From NCBI GenBank assembly GCA_013140485.1, contig JABFSS010000065.1:1-8203 (forward strand): DNA of 8,203 nt, in the 5' to 3' direction. The notes under the pieces were generated by a model. That model was not told the DNA's origin and made no database searches. It saw only the letters and a program-made list of their open reading frames with translations. Positions 5,843-8,203 of the stretch are shown piece after piece. Numbering within the stretch: the stretch's first letter is position 1; each line of letters starts with the position of its first letter. The position numbers and the translations under genes are program-made. This DNA is from Candidatus Peribacteraceae bacterium. GTDB taxonomy: Bacteria > Patescibacteriota > Gracilibacteria > Peribacterales > Peribacteraceae.

Positions 5843-5851
5843 TGATATATA
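5843..5851 (+). promoter_or_regulatory. Extended -10 promoter for the TrmB-like fusion gene
   Basis: TGATATATA (TG, one base, TATATA) is an extended -10 in an AT-rich patch and would start transcription near 5858, leaving a leader of about 42 bases before ATG 5900. No convincing -35 lies 17 bases upstream. TTGACG at 5835-5840 would instead need a poor -10 (tattta, 5859-5864). Confidence 0.4.
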
Positions 5852-5899
5852 AATGTTCTATTTACTTTGTAAAAACACTCTGTATCGTTCGAGTTTGTC

Positions 5900-8203
5900 A
5901 TGAACGCCATCCCATCCGGCGTCGAGTCCGCACTCGTCGAAGCCGGATTCTCCAACACGGAGGTCTCCATCCTCCAACGGCTCGTTCTCGAAAGCGCGCT
6001 CACGCTGCGCGAGATCGCCGGGCGCTCGGGCAAGAGTACCGGCGTACTCGACCAGGCGATGAAGAAGCTGATCCAGAAAAATATCGTCCACAAAGACATG
6101 ATCAACGACACGGCGAAGTACACGATGACCTCGTGGGACGCCGTGCTCCGCTGGATGGAAGAAGACGACCGCCGCAAGCGCGATCTGATGGCGCGGCGCC
6201 AGCAGAACTTCGAAGCGTTTCTGCGGACGGTGCAAGAAGATAAGAAGCGTCCGGACATCGAATACTTCGAGGGCGTCATGAATTTCCCCAAGGCATACCG
6301 GAAACTCCTCGCCTCCAAGAAGGAACTGCTCTGCTACGAGCCGGTCTTCTGTTCCATCGAAGACCATCCGCTGCGCGACTTTATGGTCGAATGGTTCCGC
6401 ATCCGCCACAAGAACGGCGTCTTCTCGCGCGTCATCACCCACAACACGCCGCTGGGCCGCCGCTACCAGTCACGCGATCCGTTTGAATACCGCAAGAGTG
6501 CGCTGATCGACGAACAAGACTATCCCTTCACCTTCGAGAAGATCATCGCCGGCGACATGGTTGCCTGCTTTAACTACGGCGAGAAATGCGCCTGCCTACT
6601 GCGGTATCCCGAACTTGCCTCGATGGAGCGCGGAATGTTTGACGCCCTGTGGCGACAGGCGACGACGGAGAAGGCAAAGCCGGCGGCACCATCCCTCTCC
6701 GCGCCCACGGGCCAATTGCCGCCTGTCTTGATCCCCACCGCAGAGCCCGTCCCCCTCAGCGTCCGGACGATCTCTCAATTTCGCGAATTCCTCATCAGCC
6801 GCAACAGTCTCGCAGCGTTTGCCGTGATCACCGTCCTCTCGGCTGCCATCACCTTTGGGCTCTATCAATACACAAAACATCTCCAGTTCGCGCGCATGCA
6901 GGAGACCGTGAAGTCCATCGCCGCAACGGGGGCACTCCAGTTCGACGCAAAGGATCTTGATGCATTGCGGGTAGAAGAAGATTGGAAGAAGCCGGAGTGG
7001 GGGAGGGTGGTGAGGCAGATGATTCAAATTCGAAGAAATAATGCAGATATAACGTTTGCGTATATCTTGAGAAAAAAACCAGGAGATCCAACTACAATGG
7101 AGTTTGTTGCAGATTCACATTCTCTAAATCCGTATGCGAATGTTGATGAAGATCCTAATAATAATCTTGATTTAGATGGAGATGGGATTATTGAGCCTGA
7201 AGGAAATGATTATTTGCAATGGCCTGGACAGGAATATTTAAATGCGCCGAATGAAATCTTAGAAGGTTATATAGGGCCAACTACAGATGAAAAATTTTAC
7301 GAAGACGCATGGGGAAAATTTATTTCAGGTTATGCACCCATTAAAGATGATAAAGATCGTGTCGCAGGAGTTTTTGCAGTGGATATGAAAGCAACCATAC
7401 TCGCTGATCGGACCATTGCTGTTTTTCAGCCCATCTTTTCTTTCTTTGGAATATTTTTTCTCTTTGTACTCATTCGTTTGGCAGCATTTAATAAGTCGTT
7501 GTTTGTGGAGTTGTGGAACGGTTTGCAGATGCGAAGGGCACTCAATATTTTGGCAATATGCTCTGGCATAGCATTTGTCATTACGTTTGGTCTTTATCAG
7601 TACATGTTGCGATTAACAATTAATGAAATAGGGTCGAGAGTTATGTCAATCGTTGCGACCGCAGCTCTAGAAATTAATCCTGTAGATCTTGATCAATTGC
7701 ATAATGCAGAAGATATGAAGAAAGAAGAGTATCAGCGAGTTTTTAGTAAAATTAATCAGGTTCGTGATGTTAATCCAGACATCGACATTAAGTTCATTTA
7801 TACATATCGACCCATGGGCAATGGCATTGATTTAGAGTTTATTGTTGATGCAGATTCTAATTATAATCTTTCCAATATTGGACCAGATTATAATGAGGAT
7901 GGAAAATTAGATGAATCAGATGAAAATGTATCTCCAGGAATGAAAGTTCCTGATAGTCATGAAGAAATGCATGTCGGCTTAGAAAAACCCACTCATGATA
8001 GGACTTTTTATCCAAGTCAGTGGGGTACTTTAGTATCAGGTTATGCTCCAATTAAAGGCACAAAAATACAGGCAGCCTTAGGAGCTGATGTTGATGTAAG
8101 TGATGTATATGAAAGTTTGTATCGGAAATTTATTCCCTGGATGTGGTTTGTGGGCGGGCTTACGGGTTTACTCATTTCGTATCTCATTTTTGTAAAAATC
8201 AGC
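5900..8203 (+). CDS. TrmB-like regulator fused to two membrane Cache-like sensor modules (3' truncated)
   Basis: The frame is open for 768 codons to the window edge, so the C-terminus is missing. ATG 5900 is the first ATG after an in-frame TAA at 5870-5872; no strong Shine-Dalgarno. Residues 8-78 fit a TrmB-type winged HTH ('EAGFSNTEVSILQRLVLE', 'TLREIAGRSGKSTGVLDQAM', 'KNIVHKD'). Residues 85-115 look like a helical linker, and 118-255 ('IEYFEGVMNF' to 'GMFDALWRQA') match the C-terminal domain of bacterial TrmB-like regulators. A Pro-rich linker follows (256-288). Then come two modules: TM (303-324), Cache-like domain with 'WGKFISGYAPIK' (471-482), TM (505-528); and TM (547-568), Cache-like domain with 'WGTLVSGYAPIK' (708-719), TM (745 onward). 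The predicted topology is a cytoplasmic DNA-binding domain with outward sensors. A C-terminal kinase, GGDEF or other output domain may follow. Composition turns AT-rich from about codon 366. Confidence 0.85.
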   Translation, partial: MNAIPSGVESALVEAGFSNTEVSILQRLVLESALTLREIAGRSGKSTGVLDQAMKKLIQKNIVHKDMINDTAKYTMTSWDAVLRWMEEDDRRKRDLMARRQQNFEAFLRTVQEDKKRPDIEYFEGVMNFPKAYRKLLASKKELLCYEPVFCSIEDHPLRDFMVEWFRIRHKNGVFSRVITHNTPLGRRYQSRDPFEYRKSALIDEQDYPFTFEKIIAGDMVACFNYGEKCACLLRYPELASMERGMFDALWRQATTEKAKPAAPSLSAPTGQLPPVLIPTAEPVPLSVRTISQFREFLISRNSLAAFAVITVLSAAITFGLYQYTKHLQFARMQETVKSIAATGALQFDAKDLDALRVEEDWKKPEWGRVVRQMIQIRRNNADITFAYILRKKPGDPTTMEFVADSHSLNPYANVDEDPNNNLDLDGDGIIEPEGNDYLQWPGQEYLNAPNEILEGYIGPTTDEKFYEDAWGKFISGYAPIKDDKDRVAGVFAVDMKATILADRTIAVFQPIFSFFGIFFLFVLIRLAAFNKSLFVELWNGLQMRRALNILAICSGIAFVITFGLYQYMLRLTINEIGSRVMSIVATAALEINPVDLDQLHNAEDMKKEEYQRVFSKINQVRDVNPDIDIKFIYTYRPMGNGIDLEFIVDADSNYNLSNIGPDYNEDGKLDESDENVSPGMKVPDSHEEMHVGLEKPTHDRTFYPSQWGTLVSGYAPIKGTKIQAALGADVDVSDVYESLYRKFIPWMWFVGGLTGLLISYLIFVKIS
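6827..8095 (+). repeat. Tandem duplication of sensor module within one protein
   Basis: Residues 310-496 and 552-732 align along their length: 'ITFGLYQY' in both; 'SIAATGALQFDAKDLDAL' against 'SIVATAALEINPVDLDQL'; 'EED-KK-E--RV' against 'AED-KKEEYQRV'; 'NADITFAYILR' against 'NPDIDIKFIYTYR'; 'EFVADS' against 'EFIVDADS'; Asp-rich loops at 423-435 and 663-675; 'WGKFISGYAPIK' against 'WGTLVSGYAPIK'. The protein similarity is clear while the DNA has diverged, so the duplication is not recent or was assembled from paralogues. Confidence 0.85.

Noticed and set aside
5755..6442. Minus-strand frames (187 and 194 codons) opposite the TrmB-like region
   Set aside because: The plus strand carries a recognisable TrmB HTH and C-terminal domain; the minus frames do not resemble any family.
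7857..8051. 64-codon minus-strand frame near the right end
   Set aside because: Antisense to module 2 of the sensor protein, which is open and conserved against module 1.

Overview
This is a bacterial chromosomal window: there is an NAD-dependent DNA ligase, bacterial -10 elements, and TGA used as stop. Most of it is GC-rich and reads in C/G-ending codons. Several traits are common in candidate-phylum (Patescibacteria/CPR-type) genomes: a LigA with a diverged subdomain Ia and 'SLMDIF' in place of the usual 'MLSLDN' stretch, a TrmB-type regulator, an orphan HTTM protein, PIG-V-like GT-C enzymes and weak ribosome binding sites. I treat that assignment as a low-confidence guess.

Layout, left to right. 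Positions 1-1030 carry the 3' part of a PIG-V/GPI-mannosyltransferase-2-like membrane glycosyltransferase on the + strand. A one-base frameshift sits near position 38: the family's 'AFFPG' segment is in a different frame from the rest. It is followed by a multi-pass membrane protein (1036-1989, +) with the signature of GlpQ-membrane-domain/YciC-like families. ligA lies convergent to it (4215-1993, -) with only 3 bp between the two stops. ligA holds three insertions or repeats, one of which contains a candidate sliding-clamp-binding pentapeptide. Only 18 bp separates ligA from a divergent two-gene unit (4234-4701 and 4698-5705, +). That gap holds two oppositely oriented -10 elements that would give nearly leaderless transcripts both ways. 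The two genes overlap by ATGA and encode a small single-TM protein and an HTTM (vitamin-K-carboxylase-like) membrane protein.

The HTTM reading frame begins and ends inside REP-like GC-rich hairpin repeats. One copy is at 4707-4775, and a 112-bp two-fold-symmetric double copy is at 5605-5716 and supplies the stop codon. Between 5717 and 5899 there is a weak hairpin, a 9-bp inverted repeat, a TGACGTCA palindrome and an extended -10.

The last gene (5900 to the window end, +) is open for 768 codons and truncated by the window edge. It fuses a complete TrmB-like regulator (HTH plus C-terminal domain, residues 1-255) to two tandem membrane-sensor modules. Each module is TM, extracytoplasmic Cache-like domain, TM, with a 'SGYAPIK' motif and an EF-hand/dockerin-like Asp loop. 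Inside the first module, near 6990-7020, the DNA switches from GC-rich to AT-rich without breaking the frame. This chimeric, apparently membrane-tethered regulator is the most unusual object in the window. No rRNA, tRNA, CRISPR array or transposase was seen, and no gene-free stretch exceeds about 200 bases.
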